Assembly (NCBI GenBank): GCA_013399895.1
Contig: VXBA01004193.1
Location: 251,045 to 315,044 of the forward strand
Length of the DNA: 64,000 nucleotides
Direction of reading: 5' to 3'
Origin: Serilophus lunatus
Taxonomy: Eukaryota > Chordata > Aves > Passeriformes > Eurylaimidae
Part shown: positions 34,482-48,000 of the stretch, piece after piece
How positions within the stretch are numbered: the stretch's first letter is position 1
How the letters are laid out: each line of letters starts with the position of its first letter
Program-made: the position numbers and the translations under genes
Notes under the pieces: generated by a model
The model's database searches: none
The model's input: the letters and a program-made list of their open reading frames with translations, nothing else
What the model was told of the DNA's origin: nothing

Positions 34482-37400
34482 CCAGTGTGAAGAAACCAGG
34501 CTGCTGCCCCAAATTGTCCCTGCCAGTGCAGATGCCCAGGAGTGCTTCCACACGGGGCTGGGCAGAGCCACGGGGCAGCAGCTGAGCCTTCACACCCCAA
34601 ATCTCCTCTCAAACAGTGAGAGGAGCTTCAAAAAGCCAACTTGGTTGGTTTCTTTTCCACTGAAAAGAAACTCATTCTATGCTCCTGCCTGAACAAATTG
34701 TACAGCTTTCCATCAGGCACTTTCATACCCATGTACTCCACAACTTCAGAGATCCTTTAAAAAGAAATATGTTACAGGAGCCCTGCCAACCACAAAAAGG
34801 TCTTGTGACTCAAAAAGATCAAATCTGAGAGGGAAAAAAAAATACTTAAACATTTCTACACAAACCATTTGAAGTCAAAAGTTCAAAAATTAGTATTTTT
34901 ACATGCCTGCTCAGAGGCAGATGCCCCGGGGTTATTTCCTCAGCCTCTCTATCTCCAGCTATCTCCTTGTCACACTCTGCCTGCCCTGCCTTATGCATCC
35001 AGGCAATTAACTTCAAAATCCTGCTACAGGCATGAGGTGCTTTGAAAATAAACAAGAATGTCCCCAGAAACAGCCAAGGCTGAGCAGGGTGGGGAGAAGA
35101 ACAGTCCCCAAAGATGCTCAGAGGTAAATAACCTCCCTGTGGAGCCAAGGGCACCTCTGGGCTCCTGCAGGAGGCTGGCAGTGCCCCAGGAACAGCCAGC
35201 CCAGGGCACTGCACCCTTGGGCAACACCTCACCCATCTGGGTCTGCACTCATCAGCCTCCCTGTTCTTGACACCAAGCCCTGCAAAATATCCCCAATTAC
35301 TTCCAAAGGGGTCGACATGAAAACAGAGGCAGGACACCAGCAGGCTTCAGCCTGAGATCTCCCAGAGAAAAATATATATAAAAAAAAAAGATTAACCTGC
35401 CTGGCTATTTAAAAATACCAGTAACTGAAAAAAAAAACCCCAACCCCAAATCTCCTTTAACAGGGGAGGATAAGGCTGTGCTGCTTCCACAGGATTTCTG
35501 TTGCTCTGTCCCACCCAGACCAAACTTTCAGAGACCAACAGCTGGTTCTCAGTGAACCTCCCAGAGACCCTGATGTCCCTCCAGCAGGACTGCCTGGGCA
35601 GGGTGGAATGCCCCATCCCAGGCAGGGTTTGCCAATGTGAGGCCATGGCCACCAAGCTGTGCCTTTGCTCCGGGGCTCCCCAGGAGCTGCAAACCCCCAG
35701 GCTGCCACCCAAGCTCTGTGGGTGCCAGGCAGCACCAGGGGCACCTTGTCTGCTCTGCCATCAGAGCACTGGGGAGTGATTCCCTGCAGGCAGCCACTCC
35801 TGAGCAGTGCCCAAGCTGCAGTGATCCATCATCCCTGCTTCCCCCCCTGACACATCGAGGAGGGGGAACCACATCCCAAATGAGCAGGGCTGATTACCTG
35901 GGAAAGCAATTCTTCAAGATAGCACAGCTCACTAATAGCTCCATCTGCTCCAAAAACACATCCCTGAGCCCCAGAGTGGTGGCAGGCTGCCCTCCACAAT
36001 CTCAGTGGCAGCTGCCAGGCTGGAAATGGTTTGTCACCAGTTGCCACAAAAACCTGGGGAGCTCCTTTGTCCTTCCTGTCCCTGTGGGCTCAGAGAGCAG
36101 AGAATCTCCATCAGAAGGGCTACAGACACTTGTGACAGGGACACTGAAGGTGAGATCTGGACTGAAATTATTACACCTGATGTTATACATGAAACCCTTT
36201 GCCAGGTCCATCCTTTTTGTACCTCCCAGTTCCCAGCAGGATCAGCATCCCCGTGGCTGCACAGAGGGGCTTCAGCACAGCACAGAGGAGGGGGGTTCAC
36301 CAAGGTGTTTCCAGTCTTCACCATTTACAAGCCAACCCAAATTTTAGCAGTTTTAACAGGGAAACAACCCAAAGCCCTGGTGGTGCCACCAGACAGGGCT
36401 GGATGAGACCCCAACCAGAGCCTCTGCTGGAAGCTGCTCCTGCCTGGCACCAAATGCCAGCATTTGACCATTGGCCACAAGCTCAAACTTGAAGTGCTTC
36501 CTTTCCATTTTGTAGAAAAATAAATCAAATCTTACACTGAGGAGGTCCAGCCCCATGCACTCCCCATCAGACAACTGGTCCTCCCAGGGAAACCCAACAG
36601 GGCTGTCAGGCTGCTGCAGTCCAGGAGTCACAGATCCTGCCCAAGGCATGATCTCCTCATTGCAAATACAGCCAAATTTGCACAAGTAGCAGAGAAGCAA
36701 AGTAGCAAATGGAACTGCCAGGAGATTCTCATCCCACCAAAGCCACTTTCCAGGAGATCCCTGTCTCACCAAACCCATTTCCCAGGAGAACCTCGTCCCA
36801 CCGAAGCCCCTTGAGGAGCCCAATGGGCCCCAGGGATGCTCCACATCTCAATTTTATTCACTTTTTTTAAAAAAAGCTGATACTTTATTTTGCAACTCTG
36901 TCCTCTCAAAGCCAGCTGAGCTGCCACAAGCTCTGGGCACACTCCACCAGCCAATTGGATTTATTTTTTTTTTAAGGATGTAGACATTTCACTTTGCAGT
37001 TCCAGACAGATGAAGCACTTTGAGCATCACTTTCACTGTCACACAATGTGCTGCTCAGGATTTGGTCCAACACTGCTGAAGATTTTTCCCTGAGACCACA
37101 ACATTGAGGTTTCTCCTCTTCCTATTCCTCTCAGCCCCTCCTGAAATCACAGCTTTAGTTGTATTCAAATGAACTCAGAAGCTCAAGCTTTGAGAGTGAG
37201 ACTTATTGGGAAACTCCAGTTGCCTGTAAACCACATTCATCCATCTTCCTTCCTTCTTCCAGGCTCTTGGGAGCAGCTTTGCCACAAATTAAGCCATGGT
37301 TGGAGGGTTGCTGATGAAGGCAGGCACAGACCAAACTCCCCCAGGACACACAGCTGCCCCTGCTGCAAAACTGGGGGGTTTCTTGGGCTGCTGGTGGCTT

Positions 37401-37660
37401 ATTTTTAAGACTATTAAGAGGTCTCGGGGGGAGGGAAAAAAAAGCTCTTAAAGAATGAATCCAAGGCAACAAGTTGGTGTTGGAGAGGCAGGTTTAGCAG
37501 CTCCTTTGGATAATGTAATTCTACCCTGAGACAACTTGGGGTAAAACAGTTTTATTTCATGTCAATGCTCCGGCAAAAGCTGTTTGTACTGGCACAGTGT
37601 TTCCCCAGCTCACATCCCTGAAACCCCTCAAAACATTCCCATACTTTAACCCTCCAAACT

Positions 37661-37674
37661 CCACCAGGAGGCAC
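37661..37674 (+). promoter_or_regulatory. Possible CTCF site
   Basis: CCACCAGGAGGCAC matches the common CTCF core (CCASYAGRKGGCRS) at all but one position. CTCF marks domain boundaries and loops. One core match in 64 kb is not far from chance expectation, so this is a weak call. Confidence 0.3.
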
Positions 37675-37779
37675 CTCCTTGGCTCCCAGCACATCTGTTG
37701 TCCCCGTGACAGTCCTGCCACAGTCCCACCATGTGTCAGCAAAAGCCAGGAGCTCTAAATTGGGGCCATCCCAGTGATT

Positions 37780-38270
37780 TGCTGGCTGTGCTTTTGTTTA
37801 TTGCATTGGTGAAATAAGTAAATTGCTGTGGTATCCAGTGGAATGATAGAAGTTCAATCACTTAAGAAATTAGCTCATCAAACAGAACCACACGATCCCA
37901 ATCTCTGCCACCTGATTTAATAACCTTGTTGTGCTGGTTGCTCACATTCAAATCAGAACTGAAGGGTTATACACTGCTGTAATTAATACAAGAAAATGGT
38001 ACAGGCAGAAGCATTCTCCTAAAAATTGCTTTTACCCAAACAAATCTGTTGTGTTTCCCTCTGCCTTGGAAGGAGGGAGAAAAATGCCTCAGGAGCAGAG
38101 ATTTCATAATTTCATTCAAAAGTCACCACTCATGTGTTGTGCTGTTGACAGCTAATTAAGTTCTCCCAAGGTAAAATAAATGTAATGTTTTAAAGTTGCT
38201 TCCTTGCTTTAAAAAAATCTTGACTGATATTTCATTCAGTTATTATTAATCAAGGAAAAAAACAATGGAA
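37780..38270. promoter_or_regulatory. AT-rich island, candidate conserved element
   Basis: Nearly 500 AT-rich repeat-free bases with TTTATTGCATTGG near 37797, AGAAATTAGCTC near 37866, GATTTAATAACC near 37914, CTGTAATTAATAC near 37976, CAGCTAATTAAG near 38150 and TTATTATTAATCAAGG near 38240. It resembles the other enhancer-like islands in the window. Function is inferred. Confidence 0.3.
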
Positions 38271-39534
38271 CAGGGAGTTTGAATTGGCTCCAGCCAGAAT
38301 CCCAGCACCTTTCCATCCTGTAAGTAGGTCACTAATCAGGTCTGGGTTTAATTTTGCTCAGTTCTGTTTCTTGGCACTGACAACCATCACCCTGGACACA
38401 AGTCCTGACTCAGGAGCTTTGGTGATTAGACAATAAACTCCAGTTTGCTTTGTAAGGGCAAAGGATGTGGGAAGCTGAGCAAGTGAGACAGCAGCACTGA
38501 GATATGGCACCCACCCTGCCAGGGGCTCTGCTCCAAGGGGCTTGGAGGGAAAGCCTTGGGTTTGTGCTGTTCCAAAGGCAACCAGACCCTTCCTGCAGAG
38601 CCCCCCACACGTGGGGTGCCCCAAACAGGGTGGTCACTCAGAGCCACCTCCAGGGGACTTCCCTGCAAAGCCACAGCCAAGCAAAACCTGCTCCCTGAAT
38701 GACCAGTGTCCACTTGGAGTGTCCACCCTGCTGCCCTGCCCCACACTGACAGCTCCCAGCTCTCCCAGCAGCCTGCCCCCACCTCTGGACCCAAAATCAC
38801 TGGACACCCGAGAGCAGCTTGCAAATCACCATTTATTTTTGCTCTTAAGAACAAACCCTCTGGAGCCTCATCCTGCTGAGTGAGCACCAGGGCACGTCCC
38901 CAGCCCCTCCTGCAGCCTCTTCTTCACCCCCTGAGAGCCCCTGCAGACAACACCCCAGCAGTGACAGGGCACCCTGGGGCTTCTGCTCTCCCCAAATGAA
39001 CAGTGTGCCCCCCTGGGCACAAGGGGCCAGGTGACAGCCCACCCCCTCCTCCCTTCCCAAACCACCTCACCCTCCAAACCCTGCTGGGCACAAGGGTGAA
39101 TCCAACCAGGGAGAAGACACACAAGACACCCTGCAAACAAAAATAAACGTGTTTGCTTTGCCAAACCACGGGAACTTCATGTCCTCTTTGTGGCAAGTCA
39201 CTTCTAGATGGTTTTTTCTCACAAGCTGCCAAGGAGAATGTGAGGTCTGTGGGCTGCATGGCAGGGAGGGGGTTTGGGGGCTGCTGGCAGGGATTGGGTT
39301 GGAGGCTGGTTTTGAAGTTCCCTGATTTGCTCAGATTTCCCCTGAAGTGACCTACAAAAGCAAAGGGGAAGGGAAGAACTTGTGCTTATTTTCTCCAGTT
39401 TACTGCTGTCAAAGACACCTTAAAAGCTGCCAGGGAGATTTTTCCTCTCGTTTTCTCCCTCCGTGTTGTAAATTCAGGTCAGGCCTGCATTTGAAGATTA
39501 TCAAAAGGCAAACTGGAGAAACTGTCTGCTGGGG

Positions 39535-39551
39535 AAAAAAAAAAAAAAAAA
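39535..39551 (+). repeat. Poly-A run (17 A)
   Basis: Seventeen consecutive A after GGGG. It may be a retroposon tail, but no source transcript is recognised upstream and no target-site duplication is obvious. Confidence 0.8.
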
Positions 39552-41049
39552 GCAACAGGGGCTGTGTTTGATGTGCTGGGGGCTGATCTGGGAGCAGCAG
39601 CACCAGGAGGGTCCACTGTCCCAGCTGAGCTGGAACAACAGCAGCCAGAGCTCTGAGCTGGCTCTTCAATGGGGACAAGCTGCAAGCAGCAGGGCTGCTG
39701 CCAGCACCCCCAAACTCCAGCTGCCCGTGAGGATCACACAGGCAGGAGCTCCCCATTTGCACTGGGAATGCCACAGGGCACCCAGGGCACAGCAGCTCTG
39801 CTGAGGTTTGGCATTCCTTGCACTCCAAGTCCAAATCCCAGGGGTTAACAACAGTCTCCCACCAAAATCAAGGTGCACCAGCCCAAAGCAAACCCAAAGC
39901 AAGGACAAACCCACAAGAAAGGCACAAAACTGGAACATGGGCAGCTCTAATGGGAGGGTTCCACCTCTGCAATTCCTGGCTGCTGGGAATGTCAGGCTCC
40001 ACAACCAGCAATCCCAGCTGGGTTTGCTCAATGATGGGCAGAGGACACTCCAGGCTGCCTTTCATGTTTCCTCCTGTGTGCTGGGGACAGAGGATGAGGG
40101 AATTCTTTACCCTGAAAATACTCAATTATTTTAATAGGATTATACTGGAGATTGACAATATTTAGAACAGCCCCTGGAATTTATTAGCCTGCCAGCACTC
40201 CAGATAAGTAATTTGAAGGCAAAGATCTCTTAAACTTAAGTAACTAACTGGCAAAGAGCCAGTTCCCTCCCTCCATGGCTTTAGGGACAACACTGAGTTT
40301 TGGAAATGAGCTCCTGAACTCAGCAGTGAAATGCCTCAGTCTCACACCCCAAACCTCTCCCAGAGATCTCTTCTAAGGATGTTTTTGCACATAAACCCAA
40401 GAGCAGAGGAGCTCAAACCTACAGATTAATCCTCCCTCTTTAAACAGGTCACATTACGAGCAAACCAAGCCATACATTAATGGAACATGGAGAGAACATG
40501 GTGAGAACATGGTTTCAACATCCCCTGCTGCATTCCCACCACCACAACTGGGTCACACACCTGGGCAGGGCAGGAGTAAGGCTGCAAGGGGTGGGCAAAC
40601 CAGTACCTCTGCCCAACTGGGCTCCCAGCACAGCACTGCAGAGGTGTCCAGCACCCAGGGGATACTGGGATCAGGCACAGCAGCTCCAGCCTCCCAGGAA
40701 TCCACCCAGGCTCCCAGCTCAGCACACACAGCACAGGGTATTTACTTGGGGGGAGGGAATTAATAAAAGAGTCATAACTGGTATTTACATAAAGCTTGAC
40801 ATCCTCAAAGCCCTGTGCAAACATTAATCCTGAACAGCCCTCAGAGGAAGGTCAGAGTTATCCTCTCTCTGCATCAAGGAAATCTCTGACAAGAGCAGCT
40901 CTGGCTGCTCCAGCCCCAGATGTGCTGCCACATCTGCCTCCCTGCCCCTACACACCTCCCCACCTCACAGTGACCTCAACAACTGAGGAAACCATCCCAC
41001 CAGCTGTGGATGGCTCCCTGAGACTGCCCTACCCTCCTGGGTGAGCACA

Positions 41050-41087
41050 GGGATGGAGGGATGGAGGGATGGATGGAGGGAGGGATG
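41050..41087 (+). repeat. (GGAT/GGAG)n microsatellite
   Basis: Imperfect tetranucleotide tract of GGAT and GAGG steps, about 38 bases. Confidence 0.9.
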
Positions 41088-43599
41088 TGGAACTGCTGCT
41101 GCCACCAACCCCCAGGGCACAGGGAGGGTTATGCAAGCCAAGAAGTCAACTGAGGAGGAAAGGAGGGCACCTGGGGTAAGGGCACAGAAAAATCCAGAGT
41201 TCAGCCAGAGCTCCCAGAGCCTGTGCAGAGCACACAACCCTCTGCTGCTGTCAGCAGGATCCTGCAAAGCCCCTGAGCAGAGGGTCAGCCCCCACCCAGA
41301 CAGGGGGCTGCTGCCTGCTGATCCATGCTGGAATAACCTCAGGACTCTGCACTGCCAAGCTTTCCCATCAGGAGGTTGCATCCAAACATGCCAACAGGCA
41401 CCAGCATTCCTTCCCCCAGTCCTGCCCAGTGGCCAGGCAGCACCTTTACCAAGACCCACTCCAGCAGGACAATGAGCAATGGCACAGCATCCTGGCTGAC
41501 AGAGGCACCTGAAGCTTTTGTTGAGCTTTTCCCCTTGAAATTCAACTTCCTGGCACCCCAGGGTGCAAGATACAACTCAGATAGGGGAAAGCAGGCCCCC
41601 CTTGCAAAGGCTGCCACACTTCTGAAAAGGCAATTTAATGCTCGCTTTGTGTTCAAGCTGGGGGAACCAAACAGAGGAGAAGGAACATGCACAGGCATTA
41701 TCCTGCTGGCCAGCCACCAAAAAGGTAATTAAAAACCTCCCCCTGAACAGGTGGGTCAACAAAACCAGTGCTAATGCCTTGGATTGCCAAGGAAATGGCT
41801 CTGAGCACACAAGCTGTCCCAGCAAGTCCCTGGGATCTGAAAGCACATTTCTGTTCTCTGACACCTGGCCCGTGATGAAAGGGGGATTGATCCACTGGGA
41901 GCCTCCAGCAGGGCTGCAGGGGCTGGATGGGGCAGGGGGAGCACAGTCCAGGTGTGCTGGGCACAGGGACATTGCTGCAGAGCTCACCCTGGCCCCAGGC
42001 CCATGCACAGCCCCTTATTCCAGCAGCACAGAGTCCATACAGCCTCCCTGGGTCTCATCTGGGCAGCACAGGGTCCAGATCCAGAGGAAAAGGTCCATTA
42101 AAAGGTTGCTTTTAGTGTGAGGTTTCACCAGAGCTGCATTTTCTCTTGTCAAGGGCACCAAATTGTCCAGGTAATTTCAGACCTCTGTAGTAAACACCCT
42201 AAAAATACAGACTTTTGCAGCAAATCACATTATCTTGAACAGGGTTAGCTGAATTCTTTCTCTCCCCTGGCTCAGGCAGGAGCTGGAAGCTCTGTGCTGG
42301 CCCCAGCAATCTGCACACACCTGCTGAAATCCCATTGAGCAATTTTACAGCACACACCTCTCCAGCAAGGAAGGTTTAAACCTAATAGACTCAGAGACAC
42401 AAAAACTGCCAGCCCAGATAAGCACGTGCAAGGGCTGCCAAGGAAAGGTGCTGGATCCCCTGCAAAGGGAGGATCTGCAAAAGTAAATTAGGATCAGAAC
42501 TATTAGATCATTTCTATCTCAGAAATACAGATAATCTCTTTCAGCTCCCTTTCCATGAGCTTGGGTGCTCACACCAGGAAGAATCTGATTTCTTCAGATG
42601 GGCTTTCCAAGGAGCAGAGGTGGATTCTGTTCTCCACAATGCTGCCTTTAAAGCTCACCCAGTTCTTGAAAGAGCTGGCATTAACCTTGCCAGTGTTTTG
42701 AGAATCTCTTCTTGTGCCATTTTTTCAAGGGGTCAAACATGATGAGTTTGTCACAAAATGCCCTCTGGAAACAAAACACATCCCAGTGTGCTGTTCCCTC
42801 TGGATGACCTGCCTTCACCCCCTGCAGCATCTTCCTCACATCCACAGCAGCAAGGAGGGACACACACCCCCCCAGCAGCACCAGGCACCTTCCAGGCTCG
42901 GGTGAATGAATGTGAATACTCACCAATCAATCTGCTACAGAAACAGGGGAACTTGGAGCTGTTCCCCCAACTCAGGAAGGTCATAAAGGAACGTGTTGAA
43001 AGGATGGATTCCCAGCAGAGCCAAAACATCCCAAAGCCAAGCCCAGGGACAGGCTCTGCCAAGGGAACCCAGCTCCCCTCACAGGACCTTTGCAGATGTC
43101 AAAGCACCCCCCACTCCCCCCACTGCCTTCCACTGGAAATGAAGCCAACAGCTCAGAAACCCTCCATCTCCCCATGCTGCAGGGATTCCACCCCCTGCGA
43201 CAGAGGGGCTTTGGGCTCAGCTCAAGATTGCAGCACCCAGGGCTGTGATGCTCACTGCTTTCCAAGGAAAACACCAGGAAGCAACTGGCAAAGCTTGGCA
43301 ATGCCTGAGCCTCTGGATGGGGCATGAATGCTGCTGCTGAGCCCGTGCACAGCAGCAATCCCTGTGCTGCTGACTGGGGATGGCCCAGCCCAGCCAGCTC
43401 TAATCCCATAGATAAAGCAAGAAGAGCAGCACAATGTCACTTCCCCTCCACGTTCAGGGCTCAGAGAGGAGTTTGCCTTGCTTGAGGCTACAAATATTGC
43501 AGCTGAGAGCACCAAACACATCCAGTGCCAGCTGAGCTGGGAGCTCACACAGAGCCCCTGCCTGTTCCACATGCCAGGCCCAAGGTTTGCTTAACACTT

Positions 43600-43840
43600 G
43601 CATCTGCTGGGGGTGAAGTCAACAAGCAAAGCCTCCAAGAGTCCGAGGCAGGAGCCTTATGAAAAATACCTGCATAGAAATGCACGCACATTAATGCTCC
43701 AGAGCACTGGGTACCTGCCAGGAATGATGGAATACAGTATGGTTTACTTATTTCTTTTTAATGGCTCCAACATTCCACCTGAAAAATGGGTCCTGGAGCG
43801 ACATAATTGGGGATAAAAATTAAGGGACAGTTGCCATTTG
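43600..43840. promoter_or_regulatory. AT-rich island with TEAD- and homeodomain-like motifs
   Basis: Contains GGAATGATGGAATAC near 43721 and CAACATTCCACC near 43769 (GGAATG/CATTCC is the TEAD-type core), plus CACATTAATGC near 43687 and CATAATTGGGG near 43802. It is repeat-free, with no supported ORF. Candidate conserved element; function inferred. Confidence 0.28.
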
Positions 43841-44087
43841 TCACAGGGGGGGGAGCTGATGCCAGCCATGCCTCACACAGGGCACACCTGAGCCCCTCCT
43901 GACAGAGCACAGGGGCTCTGCAGAGCCAGCACTGCCCTGCAGCCCCCACACAGCAGCACACACGTGGCTCAGCTCTGTGCTGGGCTTCCCACTCACATCA
44001 CCTGAATGCTTGAGCCACAGGCTCCTGCTCCTTCTCAGGAGGCACCACAGCAGTGTCTCACATCTAGTGCCATCCCATGGCTTTGCT

Positions 44088-44216
44088 GTGTCTCGGAATC
44101 AGGGATGCTTGGGGTTAAAGGCACCTTAAAGCTCATCTCACCCCAGCCCCCTGCCATGGGCAGGGGCACCACCCACGAGACCAGGCTGCTCCAAGCCCCA
44201 TCCAACCTGCAGGGAC
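44088..44216 (-). mobile_element. CR1 LINE fragment, minus orientation
   Basis: A minus-orientation CR1 3' end: GGGGTTAAAGGCACCTTAAAG, CTCATCTCACCCCAGCCCCC, TGCCATGGGCAGGGGCACCA, then a block containing GACCAGGCTGCTCCAAGCCC. Its reverse complement resembles the plus-oriented copies at 2229-2406 and 32965-33092. Truncated, non-coding. Confidence 0.9.
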
Positions 44217-46049
44217 CTCCTTCCCTCTTTTCCTGTGGTCACTGGAGGAAAAAAAATGACATTTTCCAAGCAGAACCAGGTCCTCCAGACACTGTTACAC
44301 CCACATCAGCAACAAACCTCAAAGCCTCACCCCAGGGAGGGGGCAGTGCCCTGCTCAGTGGCTGCGCCCCAGCACCACAGGGCATGTGTGGAATTTCTCT
44401 TGCACCTTCCTCCCCTCCCTGACCTCATGGAAAGGACAAAACCCAGCAGCCAAATCAATGCCCAGAGGCTGTCCCAAGGCCAGCCCCATGATCTGCATCC
44501 TCCCACTGCCATCCCCCCAGCCCAGCACTGGGACCTGCCACAAGGGAGGACACTTGAACATCATTCCACATGTAAACAAGTCTTCAGGAAACTGGAGCAG
44601 GGAGAGGAAGAAAAACAGGTTTTATTTACAGCTTTCCTGATGCTATGAAGGCACATTTTCATTTCATTCTCCACTGGGAAGTTGTGCCTTCATCTCCTCA
44701 TTCACTTCTGTCAGAGCCCTCAGAGGAGGGAAGTGTGCTCCAGCCTTACACTTCTTCCCAATCACAAAGCAGCCCAAAATAAACATGAGAAGGCTCTGAA
44801 CCACTAAATATTCTTAAGTACTTGACACCCAGTTCCCTCAAGAACTGCACAGATTGCACATTCACAGAATGCTGGGATTCTTCACACGTTTTCCAGGCCA
44901 TGTTTCCCAGGATTTACAGTTTCTCCCAAAATATTGTGCAATATATTACAGCAGCAGAACACTCCACTGCTTGGCTGGACACACCAGATTTGCTCATTTT
45001 CTCTTGCCAGGTTCTTTCAGGTGATCTTTGCACACGTGGGGTTTGGTTTTTTTTCCCCAGCCAAAACAACAACGCAGAGAAATCACTCCCTGAAGAGTTT
45101 AAACTGCCCCTTTCACACCAAGCACCAAGCCCAGAAAAATCTTGTTTTTAGGAGCAAAGTCCAGTTAAGATGAAAGCCCACTTACTCCTGCCAAGATTCA
45201 GCTCTCAGGGATCTCTCCTCTACAGAGGAGGTTTGTCTCCCTGCCCTGGCTGCTCCTGCTTCCACAGAGCATCATTGAGCAGCAGCCCCAGCCCCACAGC
45301 AGCACCAGGGCTGCTCTCACCATGGCTCCATGCACAGGCTTTGCTGCCACCTTCCAAAAGAAGGATTTCCAGGAGGCAAATGGCAGCTCCAAATAGGGTG
45401 TTTACATTAATGCTTGGCAAGCAGAGCCTGCAAACAGAGATGGAGAGAGATAAAAGCTATAAAAAAACACCACCACGGACGTTTCCTTGCTGCAAATCCA
45501 ATTTTGGGTCCTCCTGCCAAGTGTGACACACGCACACACACAGCATCTCTCTGGGGCCACTTGGATGCTGAGCCATGCCCTGGGTCCAGCCCAACTCACT
45601 GTCCCTCCATTCGTGGGGACATTAAAGGATCAGGGCTGGGCAATAAAGGCTGGAATGAGGTGGAAAAACAAACCTTCCCCACACCTTTCTGCTGTTAATG
45701 GAGAGCAAACAGCGTTGGGAGGCTCAGGAGAGCCCTGCTGATGGAATTGCTGCTCTGTAATTAGACGTGGCTGCTTGCTCCACACACCAAGCCACATGAA
45801 CCCAGCCCATGTGAGGCAGCCCTGCCCAGAAGAACCACTGCAGGATGGTTTTGGAGCACTGGGCACAACCCCACACTTGGCTGCCATCAGAGCAGCCCCA
45901 CACTCCCATTCTTCTGGAAGCAGCCCTGATTGCAGTGGGGGGTTTTTCCTGGGTTTAATGTGTGAAGTTCCACTTTTAAAGCCTCTAACATCACCTGACA
46001 TCCAGGAAGAACTCCTCCTGCACCGGATTTTGGTTTGACACAACACAGC
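44217..46049. other. Non-coding interval without recognisable genes
   Basis: C- and A-rich sequence with a short (CA)n tract near 45527-45542. No exon or transposon is supported. ORFs up to 151 codons are unrecognised. Confidence 0.45.
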
Positions 46050-46300
46050 ACAGATCCCTAATTCAGTTAATCGCTCATCACACAAACAAAGAAACCTCTT
46101 GAGAACCAGAGAGCAACATGCACATGTATTTGCAATGCATAAGAGGGTGTTTTTTTAAATTGTAACAATGCAATCTATTCAGTGTGAAGAGTCTGGGAGG
46201 CCAATTAAATACTTTGGGTTCCATAATTATAATTGCAGTAATGAATAGGAAGGAGCATTACAGCCTGCACAATGCAGCTCCTCCTCAAGTCAATGATTCA
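46050..46300. promoter_or_regulatory. AT-rich island with SOX- and homeodomain-like motifs
   Basis: Carries CACACAAACAAAG near 46080, TTGTAACAATGC near 46160 (AACAAAG/AACAATG are SOX-type cores), GGCCAATTAAATAC near 46199, and CATAATTATAATTGC near 46221. Repeat-free. Looks like the other enhancer-like islands; function is not shown. Confidence 0.3.
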
Positions 46301-47774
46301 CTCCTTGTCTGCTTTCAACTCACCTTTTGTGTCTCCTCGTATCAGATCTTGCAGATTGCTTTGAGGAGAATAAAAATATCCCCAGCTACCCCAGGTACTG
46401 CAACACATCTGGCATCTCCTGGCTGTGCCCACAAGCAGCCTACAGAAGGGGTTATGCACTAAATGGATGACATTGGTTTTGATTAATTAATAAAAATCCA
46501 GGGGAGCTCAGGCCACTGGCAAGTCCATGATGACGGGGGAAAGCTGAAACCTGGTTGCCTGGGGGGTTTTGAGCTTTTCTCCCCCTCTAAAAAAGCTCTT
46601 CCTGATCATTCCTCACCTGGAAAGCAGCTTTGCTGAAGGATCCCTCTCCCTCATTTTCTTCCCACAGCAGCTTTTATCCACCATGTGTCTGCAGAGATCA
46701 GCCCCAGGACATTGAAGACTTACTCCCAGAGAAGTTAACCCCAAACTGCTTCATTTCCACTTAGAGAAGAAAAATGGGAAGTCTGCTTTGGCTGGTTGGT
46801 TTGGGGTGGTTGGGTGGGGTTTGCCAGAGATTCTCAGGGCTGGAATGTCTTGATGCCCCCTGGACTTTGCTGCATCTTGAGACTGGAAGCCCCTTAACTT
46901 CTGGGACTCTACAAATACACCAGAGCTGAGAGAGATTTTTGCCCAAACAATTATCACTTTTGGTGAGGCTTCCCCACCGTCTCTCATGCAGAGCAAAGCT
47001 CTTCCTCCCTGGAGGTGGAAGGGTTAATGCTGGGCCAGGGCTGCACAGGCACCAACTGCCTGTCTGGTCCTCAGGAAATGAAAACAAGAGATTTAAGTAA
47101 ATCCAGCTTTATGAATCCAGAACTTCAGCCCCTGCTTGTAAGACAGCAAAGCCACATCCCTCATAGACGAGCACAGAGAGAGGGGAAAGTTAATTTTGTT
47201 GATGGAAGACTGTTAAAAAAAAAGCAGATCCTAATCTGGGTGAGTGAAAAATCTCCTGCTCTGCACAACAAATGGGACCTGGAGCAGCAGGCACTGCAGG
47301 GATTTACTACTTTACTCCTCCTTGGGGTTAAAGCAAGGTGGGTTTGGGCTGTCACTGCTCACCAGAAGTGACTCCTGCCCATCCTGGCACACTCTGCTCA
47401 TGTACCACCACAAGGAACAGAGCTTTAGAGAACCTCCAGAGCCCTCTGCCTGCCTCCACAAACCCACCTGGCCACCCTGCCCACACCTCCACCCATCCAC
47501 ACTTGGCTTCCTTCTCTCTGGTACCTCCCAAAGGCTGGAAGAGCCAAGCCTTGCCTGGCTGAGGACAGCTCAGGGGCCAACAGGAGCTCTGTAAGATCAC
47601 CAATTACTCACTCACTGCTTTCTAAGGAAAGCAGCTCACAGAATCTGTCACCAGGACTGTAAGAAGCCTTCCCAGGAGCCACAAGCAGCCCCCTGGCTGC
47701 CCATAATTAACAGGGGTCTGTACAGCCCAGCATGGCCACAGTCAGGTCCTCAGCACCTGACACCTCCTGGTGAC
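46301..47774. other. Non-coding interval without recognisable genes
   Basis: Includes a locally G- and T-rich stretch near 46785-46830 that runs against the C-rich plus-strand bias of the region. No repeat family or exon is recognised. Confidence 0.45.
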
Positions 47775-48000
47775 TGAATTAGAGCATCTTCTAATGAGGC
47801 TGGCTTCAAAACCATTCTGCATCCATTTGCTCATGTCAGCCTCGATGTATCCAGCATTATCTACCAATTAGTAAACCGGAAAACATCCTTTAGATAATCT
47901 AAAAATCTCGCTAAAATATTCAATGTGTCATTCATGTGCTACAAACAGCCCTATAAAAACAAATTACTGCAGCCAGCTGTCACGAAGCAACAAGTGTCAC
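47775..48000. promoter_or_regulatory. AT-rich island, candidate conserved element
   Basis: Has CTGAATTAGAGC near 47774, TTCTAATGAGG near 47790, ACCAATTAGTAAACC near 47863 and TAGATAATCTAAAAATC near 47893. Repeat-free. Candidate only. Confidence 0.22.

Larger units (their letters stand above)
33601..37779. other. Non-coding interval without recognisable genes
   Basis: About 4 kb, mostly C-rich with some T-rich tracts (34445-34481; 36859-36875; 36963-36974). A 236-codon plus-strand ORF (35637-36347) has no recognised domain and is overlapped by other open frames. No exon or transposon is supported. Confidence 0.45.
38271..43599. other. Non-coding interval without recognisable genes
   Basis: More than 5 kb of C- and A-rich sequence without a transposon signature. 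It has a poly-A run (39535-39551), a (GGAT)n tract (41050-41087) and moderately AT-rich parts at 40120-40260 and 42130-42250. ORFs of 100-190 codons occur on both strands but match nothing I recognise, and none has convincing exon borders. Confidence 0.45.
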
